From NCBI GenBank assembly GCA_910576865.1, contig CAJTKE010000022.1:1-43831 (forward strand): a stretch of 43,831 bases of DNA, in the 5' to 3' direction. Origin of the DNA: an uncultured Oscillibacter sp. (GTDB taxonomy: Bacteria > Bacillota > Clostridia > Oscillospirales > Oscillospiraceae). The translations under genes and the position numbers were made by a program. Under the pieces are notes generated by a model, which saw only the letters and a list, made by a program, of their open reading frames with translations, was not told the DNA's origin and searched no databases. This document shows positions 1-7,712 of the stretch, in pieces. Position 1 is the stretch's first letter. Each line of letters opens with the position of its first letter.

Positions 1-16
1 CGCAGTCCTTTTTGTT

Positions 17-1765
17 TTACATTTTTTCCGGGGCCGACACGCCGATAATGTCAAGGCAGATGGCAATGACCTGGCGGGTGGCGTCCGCCAGCTTCAAGCG
101 GGCTTTTTGGATGTCCGCCGCCTCGCCCTTGATGCGGCAGGCGTTGTAGAACCGGTGGAAGTCGCCGGCCAGGGCGGTGAGGTAGCGGTTGATCCGGCTG
201 GGATCGAAGTCCCGGGCATCCAGGTGGAGCTCCTCGGGGTACTGGGCCAGGGCTTTCACCAGGGCTCTCTCCTCGGGGGCGGCGAGCAGGGCGGCGTCCA
301 CCGCTCCTGCGGCGGGGACGGCGGCCCCCTCCTCCTCGGCCAGCCGGGCGACAAGCGAGCAGATGCGGGCGTGGGCGTACTCCACGTAGTAGATGGGGTT
401 CTCCGAGTCCTCCCGGACGGCAAGGCCCAGATCGAAGTCCATCTGGGTGTCCGGCTTGGCGTTGAAGAACCACCGGGCGGCATCCACGGGCACCTCGTCC
501 AGCAGGTCGCTGAGAGAGATGGCCTTGCCGGTGCGCTTGCTCATCTTCACCAGCTCCCCGTCCCGGAGGAGCTTCACCAGCTGCATCAGCACGATGTCCA
601 GCTTCCCGGTCCCGTCCAGGCCCAGGGCGTCCAGGGCGCCCTTCAGCCGGGCCACGTGGCCGTGGTGATCCGCGCCCCAGATGTTGATCACCCGGTCGAA
701 GCCCCGGGTCTCGAACTTGTTCCGGTGATAGGCGATGTCGGCGGCGAAGTAGGTGTAGAAGCCGTTGGCCCGGCGGAGCACGTCGTCCTTCAAATCCAGC
801 TTCTCGATGTCCTTTTCCTTCTTCCCCGCTTTCAGCAGGTTCTCCCGCATGATCGCGGCGGTCTTCAGCCACAGGGCCCCGTCTTTCTCATAGGTCCATC
901 CCGCCTTGGTCAAAAGCTCCGCCGTCTCCGCCACCGCGCCGCTGTCGTGGAGGCTGGACTCGTAAAACCAGGTGTCGTACTCGATCTTGTACCGCCGGAG
1001 GTCCTCCTTCATCTTCGGCAGGTTGACGCTGAGGCCGTACTCCGCCATGGCGGCCATCCAGTCCCCCTCGGAGGTCTCCCCAGGAAAGCCCTCGTTCTTC
1101 GTCAGGAAGCCCCGGGCCAGCTCCCGGATGTCATCGCCCTGATAGCCGTCCTCCGGGAAGGCATAGGCGTCCTCCCCCAAAGTCAGCTGCATGGCCCGGG
1201 CGTAGATGGACCGGGCGAACTTGTCGATCTGGTGCCCCGCGTCGTTGACGTAGAACTCCCGGCTCACCTCGGCCCCGCAGGCGGAGAGCACGGAGGCCAG
1301 GGTGTCCCCCAGCACGCCGCCCCGGGCGTTGCCCATGTGCATGGGCCCGGTGGGGTTGGCGGAGACGAACTCCACCATGATCTTCTGTCCCTTCAGGGCG
1401 TCGGAGCGGCCGTAGTCCGCCCCCTCGTTCTCCACGGCGGCGCAGACCTCCTCATACCACTTCCGGCCCAGGCGGAAGTTCAGGAAGCCCGGCCCGGCGA
1501 TCTCGGCGGAGGCGAAAAAGCTGCCTTCCAGGTCCATGTGATCCAGCAGAGCCTGGGCGATGGTCCGGGGGGGCTGGCGCAGAGCCTTGGACGCCGCCAG
1601 GGCGAAGGTGGTGGTGAAGTCGCCGTTGGCGGCGTCCCGGGGAACCTCCACCGGAGCGGTATGAACCTCCGCCCGGGGCAGGGACCCGTCCCCGGCGGCG
1701 GCGCGGTAGGCGGCCATGGCCAGGGCCGCGGCCTGATCCTTGGCGTTTTGTACCATGTTCGTCAT
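17..1765 (-). CDS. argS: Arginine--tRNA ligase
   Basis: Class I aminoacyl-tRNA synthetase that charges tRNA-Arg in the cytosol. The 582-residue product has the usual ArgS length. It shows the N-terminal Arg-tRNA-synthetase domain, the HIGH-box variant in NPTGPMHMGNARGG, the KMSK loop in VKMSKRTGKAIS, and a C-terminal DALR anticodon-binding domain rich in helices. I chose the ATG at 1765 because an AGAGG ribosome site lies just upstream; an in-frame ATG at 1828 would run into the preceding gene. It is the last visible gene of a leftward murI - DUF1934 - argS operon. The stop codon is only 17 bases from the window edge, so any terminator lies outside. Confidence 0.97.
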   Translation of the reverse strand: MTNMVQNAKDQAAALAMAAYRAAAGDGSLPRAEVHTAPVEVPRDAANGDFTTTFALAASKALRQPPRTIAQALLDHMDLEGSFFASAEIAGPGFLNFRLGRKWYEEVCAAVENEGADYGRSDALKGQKIMVEFVSANPTGPMHMGNARGGVLGDTLASVLSACGAEVSREFYVNDAGHQIDKFARSIYARAMQLTLGEDAYAFPEDGYQGDDIRELARGFLTKNEGFPGETSEGDWMAAMAEYGLSVNLPKMKEDLRRYKIEYDTWFYESSLHDSGAVAETAELLTKAGWTYEKDGALWLKTAAIMRENLLKAGKKEKDIEKLDLKDDVLRRANGFYTYFAADIAYHRNKFETRGFDRVINIWGADHHGHVARLKGALDALGLDGTGKLDIVLMQLVKLLRDGELVKMSKRTGKAISLSDLLDEVPVDAARWFFNAKPDTQMDFDLGLAVREDSENPIYYVEYAHARICSLVARLAEEEGAAVPAAGAVDAALLAAPEERALVKALAQYPEELHLDARDFDPSRINRYLTALAGDFHRFYNACRIKGEAADIQKARLKLADATRQVIAICLDIIGVSAPEKM

Positions 1766-1805
1766 TGTGAAAACCTCTTTCTTTCCGGTGTCTTTTGTTT
1801 CAGGA

Positions 1806-2270
1806 TTACCCGTTTTCCCGGGCCTCATGCTTCCTTCTCACGCGAATTTTGAAGGCGTTCCGCCCGGTGACGGAGTGGTCCACCGAGATGGAATACCGCA
1901 GGTCCATCAATCCCCCCCGCTCCGTCAGGCTGTGGCGGAGGCGGCTGGTCTGGATATCGATGGCCAGCTCGCCGAAGGGGGTCTCGTACAGCGAGGTGTG
2001 CTGCTTTCCCTCCTCGAAGACCATCTGGGAGTTCACGCTCCCCGTCCGGCTCAGAATCACCTGGGGGCCCCGGACCTCGAAGGTGGTGGTGGTGCCCTCC
2101 AGGCCGGTGAGCTCACTCTCCTGATAGGAGAGCGTCAGCCCCCCCTCCCCGCTCAGGGTCAGGGTGCCCTCGGTCATCAGCTCGATGCTGTCGGGCTCCA
2201 TGTCCTCAAAATGCTGCTCCGACCGGATGGTCAGCAGGACGGGCAGCGCGTTCGTCTCAATACTGGTCAA
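1806..2270 (-). CDS. DUF1934 (YwiB-like) beta-barrel protein
   Basis: A 154-residue protein resembling the DUF1934/YwiB family, predicted small calycin-like beta-barrels of unknown function found next to argS in many Firmicutes. The sequence alternates short strands and ends in a basic tail. The start is a TTG at 2268-2270, chosen because a strong GGAGG sits 7 nt upstream; no better ATG exists. The first 14 bases overlap the end of murI, and argS follows 40 nt downstream, so the three are probably co-transcribed and translationally coupled. Family assignment rests on the sequence pattern and position (ywiB-argS in Bacillus subtilis); the role is unknown. Confidence 0.8.
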   Translation of the reverse strand: MTSIETNALPVLLTIRSEQHFEDMEPDSIELMTEGTLTLSGEGGLTLSYQESELTGLEGTTTTFEVRGPQVILSRTGSVNSQMVFEEGKQHTSLYETPFGELAIDIQTSRLRHSLTERGGLMDLRYSISVDHSVTGRNAFKIRVRRKHEARENG

Positions 2271-3072
2271 TGTCGATCCTCCGTGCCATGTGATGGATGT
2301 CCTCCTGTAAAAACAGGGAGGCCACGCCCTCGAAGTCCTCCGCCCGGTCGCTGACGTAAAACTCCGCCCCGCCCTTTCTGTCCGCCGGGGCCCGGAGTCG
2401 CCCCGCCGTCAGCAGGCGCTTGAGCTCGAAAGCGGACTCCTCCCCGGCGGAGACCAGGGCCACCTCCGGTCCGCAGACGGCGGAGATCACCTCCTCCAGA
2501 AGCGGATAGTGGGTGCAGCCCAGAATCAGGGCGTCCATCCCCCACTCCAGCAGCGGGGCCAGATACTCCCGGGCCACGGTCTCGATGACCACGTCCCCGG
2601 GCCGGAAGCGGCCGTTCTCCACCAGGGGCACGAACAGCGGGCAGGGCTGACAGAAAACCTCCACCCCCGGGTCCAGCCGCCGGAGCGCCGCCTCATAGGC
2701 CCCGGAGCGGACGGAGGCCAGGGTGGCGATCATCCCCACCCGGCGACTCTTCGTCACCGCCAGGGCCCGCCGGCAGGTGGGCTCCACCACGCCGACGATG
2801 GGCAGGTCGTTTTCCGCCTGGAGCGTGTCCAGGGAGGTGGTGGAGATGGTGCCGCAGGCGATGAGCACCGCCTTGAGGTCGAAGGACCGGAGGAAGCGCA
2901 GGTCCTGCCGGGCGTATTTCAAAAGAGTCTCCCGGGACCGGCCGCCATAGGGCACCCGGGCGGTATCGCCGAAGTACACCAAGTCCTCCTCCGGGAGGAT
3001 GCGCCGCAGGACCCGCACCGCCGTCAGGCCCCCCAGGCCGGAGTCAAACACGCCGATGGGCCGCGTATCCAT
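2257..3072 (-). CDS. murI: Glutamate racemase
   Basis: Makes D-glutamate for the peptidoglycan stem peptide. The 271-residue product has the N-terminal FDSGLGG motif (residues 9-15), the first catalytic cysteine Cys73 in IACGTIS, and the second cysteine Cys186 in LGCTHYP. The first motif is normally ACNT; here the Asn is Gly, an unusual change beside the catalytic Cys. I chose the ATG at 3072 because GAGAGGAG precedes it; an in-frame ATG at 3120 has no ribosome site. It heads a leftward operon with the DUF1934 gene and argS, driven by the promoter at 3138-3166. Confidence 0.92.
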   Translation of the reverse strand: MDTRPIGVFDSGLGGLTAVRVLRRILPEEDLVYFGDTARVPYGGRSRETLLKYARQDLRFLRSFDLKAVLIACGTISTTSLDTLQAENDLPIVGVVEPTCRRALAVTKSRRVGMIATLASVRSGAYEAALRRLDPGVEVFCQPCPLFVPLVENGRFRPGDVVIETVAREYLAPLLEWGMDALILGCTHYPLLEEVISAVCGPEVALVSAGEESAFELKRLLTAGRLRAPADRKGGAEFYVSDRAEDFEGVASLFLQEDIHHMARRIDIDQY

Positions 3073-3137
3073 TGCCGTCACTCCTCTCGTCCGGGGCCGG
3101 AAAACGGCCCCCTGCCGCAAATCGCTCTGAATTATGT

Positions 3138-3166
3138 ATTATACTATGAGACTCCTTTTGCCGCAA
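3138..3166 (-). promoter_or_regulatory. SigA-type promoter of murI operon
   Basis: Read on the minus strand: -35 TTGCGG (3161-3166), 17 bp spacer, -10 TATAAT (3138-3143). Transcription would start near 3131, about 58 nt before the murI start. Confidence 0.75.
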
Positions 3167-3200
3167 GACAGATTTTAGTCTTTCTGCCCTCTTTTTTATG

Positions 3201-3229
3201 TGGAATTTTTCTGAGAACTCTGTTATAAT
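3201..3229 (+). promoter_or_regulatory. Possible promoter for the small acidic protein gene
   Basis: A perfect -10 TATAAT lies at 3224-3229. The -35 at the right distance is only TGGAAT (3201-3206), a poor match, so the promoter is weaker or needs an activator. It diverges from the murI promoter. Confidence 0.5.
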
Positions 3230-3282
3230 CATGCCGTATGTGGAAACCAACCGCCGCCGGCGCTGTCAAGGAGGGCCTGTTC

Positions 3283-3696
3283 ATGAAAATCGAGCTGACG
3301 GAACAACAGTACCGCTACCTGCTGGATCTGGTCTACATAGGCAACTGGGTCCTCAACTCCACCCGTGAGGACGACCGCATCAAGGAGTACGACCAGGTGG
3401 AGAGCCTGATCTTCTCTCACTGCCTCCGCCATGGCATGGGCAAGCTGGTGGAGCTGTATCAGGGGGAGCTGATCCCCTCCCGGGCCTTCGCCAACGGCGG
3501 CATCCACGAGGCCATCGAAAATTACGAGGACGTGGTCTTCTATGAGATTCTCGCCGAGGAGCTGGCCCTGCGGGACCTGGATGGGGAGCCCCTGACCCGG
3601 GAGAACTACGGGGCCCTGATGGAACGGATCGACGCCTACCTGGACGAGTTCGACGAGCACGGAACGGAGCATATCTCCATCGACCTGGACGAATAA
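3283..3696 (+). CDS. Conserved hypothetical small acidic protein
   Basis: I do not recognise a named family. The 137-residue product is strongly acidic, without signal peptide or membrane segment, and begins with a helical stretch (LTEQQYRYLLDLVYIGNWVL) followed by acidic helices and a C-terminal DEFDEHGTEHISIDLDE-like tail. The N-terminal YIGNWV pattern resembles small uncharacterised proteins I associate with many Firmicutes, but no function is known. The start at 3283 follows AAGGAGG with normal spacing; an upstream ATG at 3238 lacks a ribosome site. It is a single-gene unit between the murI promoter and the convergent rpsU. Confidence 0.75.
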   Translation: MKIELTEQQYRYLLDLVYIGNWVLNSTREDDRIKEYDQVESLIFSHCLRHGMGKLVELYQGELIPSRAFANGGIHEAIENYEDVVFYEILAEELALRDLDGEPLTRENYGALMERIDAYLDEFDEHGTEHISIDLDE

Positions 3697-3702
3697 GCGT
3701 CC

Positions 3703-3736
3703 CCCTCCGGGCCATCCGCGGCTCCGGAGGGTCCTT
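3703..3736 (+). terminator. Weak hairpin after the small acidic protein gene
   Basis: CCCTCCGG (3703-3710) pairs with CCGGAGGG (3724-3731), with a smaller GCC/GGC stem inside. Only a short T-poor tail (TCCTTTA) follows, so termination may be inefficient. Confidence 0.5.
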
Positions 3737-3750
3737 TACACGAAAATCAT

Positions 3751-3780
3751 GAAAAAGCCGCCGTGCTCTGGCACGGCGGC
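3751..3780 (-). terminator. Intrinsic terminator of rpsU
   Basis: A perfect 10-bp stem (GCCGCCGTGC at 3757-3766 with GCACGGCGGC at 3771-3780), 4-nt loop, followed on the minus strand by TTTTTC. It lies 15 nt past the rpsU stop. Confidence 0.9.
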
Positions 3781-3794
3781 TTCCGGTCTGACGC

Positions 3795-3977
3795 TCAGTA
3801 ATAGCGCTTCTTGTTCTTGCGAGCGGCCTCAGACTTTTTACGCCGCTTCACGCTGGGACTCTCGTAATGCTCCCGTTTCCGGACCTCGGCCAGGACGCCG
3901 GCCTTGGCGCAGCTGCGCTTGAAACGCTTCAGCGCGCTGTCGATGGATTCATTTTCCTTCACATGGATCTCAGACAT
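3795..3977 (-). CDS. rpsU: 30S ribosomal protein bS21
   Basis: Small-subunit ribosomal protein needed for mRNA initiation. The 60-residue, very basic product has the standard bS21 length and layout: MSEIHVKENESIDSALKRF at the N-terminus, then the KRxxAKAGVLAEVRKREHYE core and a KRRKKSEAARK-type tail. The start is supported by GGAGGGAGGG upstream. It is a single gene with its own near-consensus promoter and intrinsic terminator. Confidence 0.97.
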   Translation of the reverse strand: MSEIHVKENESIDSALKRFKRSCAKAGVLAEVRKREHYESPSVKRRKKSEAARKNKKRYY

Positions 3978-4055
3978 CTATATTTCCCTCCCTCCGAGGT
4001 ATCCGGCTATCTCCAGGATACTTTAAGGGCCATGTCATATGGCTTTAACATCGTC

Positions 4056-4084
4056 ATTATACAGATTCCGCCCAAACTTGTCAA
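4056..4084 (-). promoter_or_regulatory. Strong SigA-type promoter of rpsU
   Basis: Perfect boxes on the minus strand: -35 TTGACA (4079-4084), 17 bp spacer, -10 TATAAT (4056-4061). Strength fits a ribosomal protein gene. The leader would be about 70 nt. Confidence 0.92.
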
Positions 4085-4158
4085 GAGTGTTTTTTCAGGA
4101 AGCGTCGAATAAATCCGCGCCATTCCCGGGCTCCGGCCCTCTCCCGTGAAATTCCCTC

Positions 4159-4187
4159 TTGACAAACCGCCGGAAATCCTGTATCTT
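4159..4187 (+). promoter_or_regulatory. SigA-type promoter of leuCDB
   Basis: -35 TTGACA (4159-4164), 17 bp spacer, -10 TATCTT (4182-4187). Start would be near 4194, giving a leader of about 160 nt before leuC. Confidence 0.85.
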
Positions 4188-4193
4188 ATTGCC

Positions 4194-4352
4194 CAACAAT
4201 AGCGTCATAAATACATGATGACAGGGAGAAAGTCCCTTTTGGATTCCTCGGAAGCTGAGCTTTCGTCTCTTGCAAGGGAGACGGAGGCTTTTTTCTTGTA
4301 CGGGCCGCAAGGGGCCGCCGGTTCCCTATTACAATAAGGAGTGTGACAACAT
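4194..4352 (+). promoter_or_regulatory. leuC leader with predicted attenuator
   Basis: The untranslated leader holds a first 5-bp hairpin (AGGGA 4223-4227 with TCCCT 4233-4237), then the terminator at 4258-4294. TCCCTT (4233-4238) could instead pair with AAGGGA (4274-4279), which would break the terminator, so a switch is possible. A 40-codon open frame from ATG 4215 to TAA 4335 spans the hairpin. It has seven Leu codons, including the pair CTA TTA just before the stop, and its stop overlaps the leuC ribosome site. It lacks a ribosome site of its own, so translation is doubtful. No T-box sequence is visible. Confidence 0.55.
4258..4294 (+). terminator. Intrinsic terminator inside the leuC leader
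   Basis: A 12-bp stem (4258-4269 with 4278-4289, three G-T pairs), 8-nt loop, followed by TTTTTT (4289-4294). It sits between the leu promoter and leuC, so it can only act as an attenuator. Confidence 0.8.
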
Positions 4353-5612
4353 ATGGGAATGACCATGACGCAGAAAATTCTGGCCAGACACGCGGGGCTG
4401 GACTCCGTCCGGGCGGGGCAGCTCATCCAGGCGAAGCTGGATCTGGTGCTGGGCAACGACATCACCACCCCGGTGGCCGTCAACGAGTTCGAGGCGGCGG
4501 GCTTTGACCGGGTCTTTGACAAGAGCAGAATCGCCCTGGTGATGGACCACTTCGCCCCCAACAAGGACATCAAGGCCGCCGCCCAGTGCAAGCAGTGCCG
4601 CGCTTTCGCCCGGCGGTTCGACATCGACAACTTCTTCGACGTGGGAGAGATGGGCATCGAGCACGCGCTGCTCCCCGAAAAGGGTCTGGTGGCTCCCGGC
4701 GAGGCCGTCATCGGCGCGGACTCCCACACCTGCACCTACGGCGCCCTGGGCGCCTTCTCCACCGGCGTGGGGTCCACGGACATGGGCGCCGCCATGGCGG
4801 CGGGTCAGACCTGGTTCAAGGTGCCTTCCGCCATCAAGGTCAACCTCACCGGGAGGCTCCGGCCCTTCGTCTCCGGCAAGGACGTCATCCTGACCCTCAT
4901 CGGCATGATCGGCGTGGACGGGGCCCGGTATCAGTCCCTGGAGTTCGCCGGGCCCGGCGTGGCCGAGCTCTCCATTTACGACCGGCTGACCATCTCCAAC
5001 ATGGCCATCGAGGCCGGGGCGAAAAACGGCATCTTCCCCGTGGACGAAATCACGAAAGCCTACGTGAAGGACCGGGTGGACCGCCCCTGGACCGCTTACG
5101 AGGCGGACCCGGACGCGGAGTATGAGCGCGTCGTGGACATCGACCTTTCCCAGGTGGACTGCACCGTGGCCTGGCCCCACCTCCCCGAGAACGCCCACAG
5201 CGCCCGGGAGGGGAAGGACATCCGGATCGATCAGATCGTCATCGGCTCCTGCACCAACGGCCAGCTTCCCGACCTGGAGGCCGCCGCCGCCATTTTGAGG
5301 GGCCGGCATCTGGCCCGGGACGTCCGGGGCATCGTCATCCCCGCCACCATGAGCGTCTACCGCCAGTGCATGAAGCGGGGTCTCACGGACATCTTCCTGG
5401 ACGCGGGCTGCATCGTCTCCACGCCCACCTGCGGGCCCTGCCTCGGCGGCTACATGGGCATCCTGGCCGCCGGCGAGCGCTGCGTCTCCACCACCAACCG
5501 GAACTTCGTGGGCCGCATGGGCCACGTGGACAGCGAGGTCTATCTGGCCTCCCCCGCCGTGGCCGCCGCGTCGGGCATCGCCGGGCACATCGCCCATCCT
5601 GAGGAGGTTTGA
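4353..5612 (+). CDS. leuC: 3-isopropylmalate dehydratase large subunit
   Basis: Aconitase-family [4Fe-4S] enzyme that, with LeuD, isomerises 2-isopropylmalate to 3-isopropylmalate in leucine synthesis. The 419-residue product is the shorter two-subunit LeuC2/HacA-type form. Cluster ligands are visible: Cys300 in VIGSCTNG and Cys360/Cys363 in TPTCGPC. ADSHTCTYGALGAFSTGVGS is the substrate-site signature region. The ATG follows AAGGAG. It is first in leuC-leuD-leuB; leuA is not in the window. Expression probably depends on read-through of the leader terminator. Confidence 0.95.
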   Translation: MGMTMTQKILARHAGLDSVRAGQLIQAKLDLVLGNDITTPVAVNEFEAAGFDRVFDKSRIALVMDHFAPNKDIKAAAQCKQCRAFARRFDIDNFFDVGEMGIEHALLPEKGLVAPGEAVIGADSHTCTYGALGAFSTGVGSTDMGAAMAAGQTWFKVPSAIKVNLTGRLRPFVSGKDVILTLIGMIGVDGARYQSLEFAGPGVAELSIYDRLTISNMAIEAGAKNGIFPVDEITKAYVKDRVDRPWTAYEADPDAEYERVVDIDLSQVDCTVAWPHLPENAHSAREGKDIRIDQIVIGSCTNGQLPDLEAAAAILRGRHLARDVRGIVIPATMSVYRQCMKRGLTDIFLDAGCIVSTPTCGPCLGGYMGILAAGERCVSTTNRNFVGRMGHVDSEVYLASPAVAAASGIAGHIAHPEEV

Positions 5613-5614
5613 AC

Positions 5615-6112
5615 ATGAACGTACAGGGAACCGTCCATAAATACGGGGATCACGTGGACACGGACGTCATCATCCCCGCCCGCTACCTGAACACCCCGGA
5701 CCACAAGGAGCTGGCCGCCCACTGCATGGAGGACATTGACAAGGACTTCATTCACAAGGTGAAGCCCGGCGACGTCATGGTGGCGGGGGTCAATTTCGGC
5801 TGCGGCTCCTCCCGGGAGCACGCCCCCATCGCCATCAAGGCCAGCGGGGTCAGCTGCGTCATCGCGGCCACCTTCGCCCGGATTTTTTACCGGAACGCCA
5901 TCAACATCGGACTGGCCATCCTGGAGTGCCCCGCCGCCAGCGCCGGCATCGACCACGGGGACCAGGTGTCCGTGGACTTTGACACGGGCGTCATCACCAA
6001 TGTGACCAAAAACGAGACCTATCAGGCGGAGCCCTTCCCCCCCTTCATCAAGGACATGATCGAAAAGGGCGGGCTCATGGCCTCTCTGAAGGCCGGAAAG
6101 GCGGAAGCATGA
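5615..6112 (+). CDS. leuD: 3-isopropylmalate dehydratase small subunit
   Basis: Swivel domain partner of LeuC. The 165-residue length and the motifs DTDVIIPARYL near residue 15 and NFGCGSSREHAPIA in the middle identify it. The ATG at 5615 follows GAGGAGG with 8-nt spacing; a TTG at 5609 overlapping the leuC stop is possible but less likely. The gene begins 2 nt after leuC and its last four bases (ATGA) overlap the leuB start, so the operon is translationally coupled. Confidence 0.95.
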   Translation: MNVQGTVHKYGDHVDTDVIIPARYLNTPDHKELAAHCMEDIDKDFIHKVKPGDVMVAGVNFGCGSSREHAPIAIKASGVSCVIAATFARIFYRNAINIGLAILECPAASAGIDHGDQVSVDFDTGVITNVTKNETYQAEPFPPFIKDMIEKGGLMASLKAGKAEA

Positions 6113-7179
6113 ACAAGACCATCGCCGTCATCCGGGGCGACGGCATCGGCCCCGAAATCGTAAGCGAGGCCATGGGCGTGCTGGACGCCGTGGCGAAAAA
6201 GTTCGGGCACACCTTCACCTATCAGGAAGCCCCCATGGGCGGCTGTGCCATCGACGAATTCGGCGTGCCTCTGCCGGACTCCAGTCTGGAAACCTGCCTT
6301 GCCTCCGACAGCGTGCTGCTGGGGGCGGTGGGGGGCCCCAAGTGGGACAGCCAGCCCTCCGCCAACCGGCCGGAGCGGGGCCTGCTGAAACTCCGCTCCG
6401 CCATGGGCCTGTACACCAACGTTCGGCCCGCCCGGATGTTCGCCGACCTCTCCGCCGCCTGCCCCCTCCGGGCGGACATCGCGGCGAAGGGCATCGACTT
6501 CGTGGTGGTCCGGGAGCTCATCGGCGGCATGTACTTCGGCGAGCACACCACCTCTGAGGTAAACGGCGAGCTCAAGGCCATGGACGTCTGCTCCTACTCT
6601 GAGCACGAGGTCCGCCGGGTGGCCCGGGTGGCCTTCGACATGGCCCGGAAGCGCCGGGGACGGGTCACCTCCATCGACAAGGCCAACGTGCTGGACACCT
6701 CCCGCCTGTGGCGGAAAACCGTGGAGGAGGTGGCCAAGGAGTACCCGGACGTGGAGCTGCTCCACATGTACGTGGACAACGCCGCCATGCAGATCGTCCG
6801 GGACCCCAGCCAGTTTGACGTCATCGTGACGGAAAACCTGTTTGGGGACATTCTCTCCGACGAGGCCAGCCAGATCACCGGGTCCATCGGCATGATCCCC
6901 TCCTCCAGCATGGGCGAGGGGACCCGGGGGTTGTACGAGCCCATTCACGGCTCCGCCCCGGACATTGCCGGGCAGGACAAGGCCAACCCCATCGGCACCA
7001 TCCTGGCGGCGGCCATGATGCTGCGCTACAGCTTCGACATGGCCGCCGAGGCCGACGCCGTGGAGGCCGCCGTGGACCGGGCCCTGAAGGCGGGCTTCCG
7101 CTGCGGGGACATCATGAACGAGGGCGGGAAGCTCCTGGGCTGCAAGGCCATGGGGGCGGAGATCCGGGCCCGGATTTGA
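6109..7179 (+). CDS. leuB: 3-isopropylmalate dehydrogenase
   Basis: NAD-dependent oxidative decarboxylase that makes 2-oxoisocaproate. The 356-residue product carries the family signatures: GDGIGPEIV at the N-terminus, LKLRSAMGLYTNVRPAR substrate-binding arginines, VRELIGGMYFGE, the catalytic Lys in the KANVLDTSRLWR stretch, and DNAAMQIVRDPSQFDVIVTENLFGDILSDE metal-binding aspartates. It overlaps leuD by ATGA and is the last gene of the operon; a strong terminator follows 13 nt later. Confidence 0.96.
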   Translation: MNKTIAVIRGDGIGPEIVSEAMGVLDAVAKKFGHTFTYQEAPMGGCAIDEFGVPLPDSSLETCLASDSVLLGAVGGPKWDSQPSANRPERGLLKLRSAMGLYTNVRPARMFADLSAACPLRADIAAKGIDFVVVRELIGGMYFGEHTTSEVNGELKAMDVCSYSEHEVRRVARVAFDMARKRRGRVTSIDKANVLDTSRLWRKTVEEVAKEYPDVELLHMYVDNAAMQIVRDPSQFDVIVTENLFGDILSDEASQITGSIGMIPSSSMGEGTRGLYEPIHGSAPDIAGQDKANPIGTILAAAMMLRYSFDMAAEADAVEAAVDRALKAGFRCGDIMNEGGKLLGCKAMGAEIRARI

Positions 7180-7192
7180 ACATGAGAAATTG

Positions 7193-7221
7193 AAGGGGGA
7201 GGCTGAACAGCCTCCCCCTTT
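7193..7221 (+). terminator. Intrinsic terminator of leuCDB
   Basis: A 13-bp perfect inverted repeat (7193-7205 with 7208-7220) of the form AAGGGGGAGGCTG and its complement, followed by T. On the minus strand the hairpin is followed by TTCAATTTC, so it may also end the convergent DUF3795 gene. Confidence 0.85.
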
Positions 7222-7229
7222 CGAGTCGT

Positions 7230-7562
7230 TTATCCTTTCAAGTTCTCCAGAGCTTCAGGGTTGTTCGAGATAATCGCGTCAACAGTCGGACAGCTTTCCA
7301 GGTCCGGGCAATCCCCGCAGGTCGTCACACCCTTTTTCAGGGCGCACCGGCGAATCTCGCACATCTGGTCACAAAATACCGTCTTTATTCCCTCGACGCG
7401 GCAGCCCTGGCAGTTGATATGCTCCGGCAGGATGGGAGCGTCATTCAACTCGGCCCATAATTTCGCGGTCTTCTCCCGCAGCGCCTGGTCGTCATGGAGG
7501 GTCGCAAGGTACGTGTCGCATTTCTCACAGTCCAGCCCGCAGTATCCGATCATGTCTCTCAT
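7230..7562 (-). CDS. DUF3795 cysteine-rich protein
   Basis: A 110-residue protein of the DUF3795 type, predicted metal-binding and of unknown function. Cysteines occur in the family pattern: YCGLDCEKCDTY at the N-terminus, NCQGC near residue 55, FCDQMCEIRRC near 70, and CGDCPDLESCP near 85. No signal peptide or membrane segment is visible. The start at 7562 is chosen for AGGAGG 9 nt upstream. It is a single gene diverging from thrC and converging on leuB. Confidence 0.85.
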   Translation of the reverse strand: MRDMIGYCGLDCEKCDTYLATLHDDQALREKTAKLWAELNDAPILPEHINCQGCRVEGIKTVFCDQMCEIRRCALKKGVTTCGDCPDLESCPTVDAIISNNPEALENLKG

Positions 7563-7599
7563 GGCTATGTACCTCCTGAAAATTTCGTTGCCATGTTGG

Positions 7600-7628
7600 A
7601 GTATACCATAGGCTCAGGACCAATGCAA
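7600..7628 (-). promoter_or_regulatory. SigA-type promoter of the DUF3795 gene
   Basis: Minus strand: -35 TTGCAT (7623-7628), 17 bp, -10 TATACT (7600-7605). It lies back to back with the thrC promoter. Confidence 0.78.
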
Positions 7629-7653
7629 CCCGCGAAGCCGCCGGGTTTCCCCT

Positions 7654-7682
7654 TTGACAAAGGCCGACCTGTTTGCTATGAT
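7654..7682 (+). promoter_or_regulatory. SigA-type promoter of thrC
   Basis: -35 TTGACA (7654-7659), 17 bp, -10 TATGAT (7677-7682). The leader is only about 25 nt, so no room for a riboswitch or T-box. Confidence 0.88.
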
Positions 7683-7712
7683 GGGATCATCATATGAGAG
7701 AGGAGCGGGACC

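Noticed and set aside
4194..4352. T-box riboswitch for the leu operon
   Set aside because: No sequence like the conserved T-box antiterminator and no Stem I features were seen, and the leader is too short.
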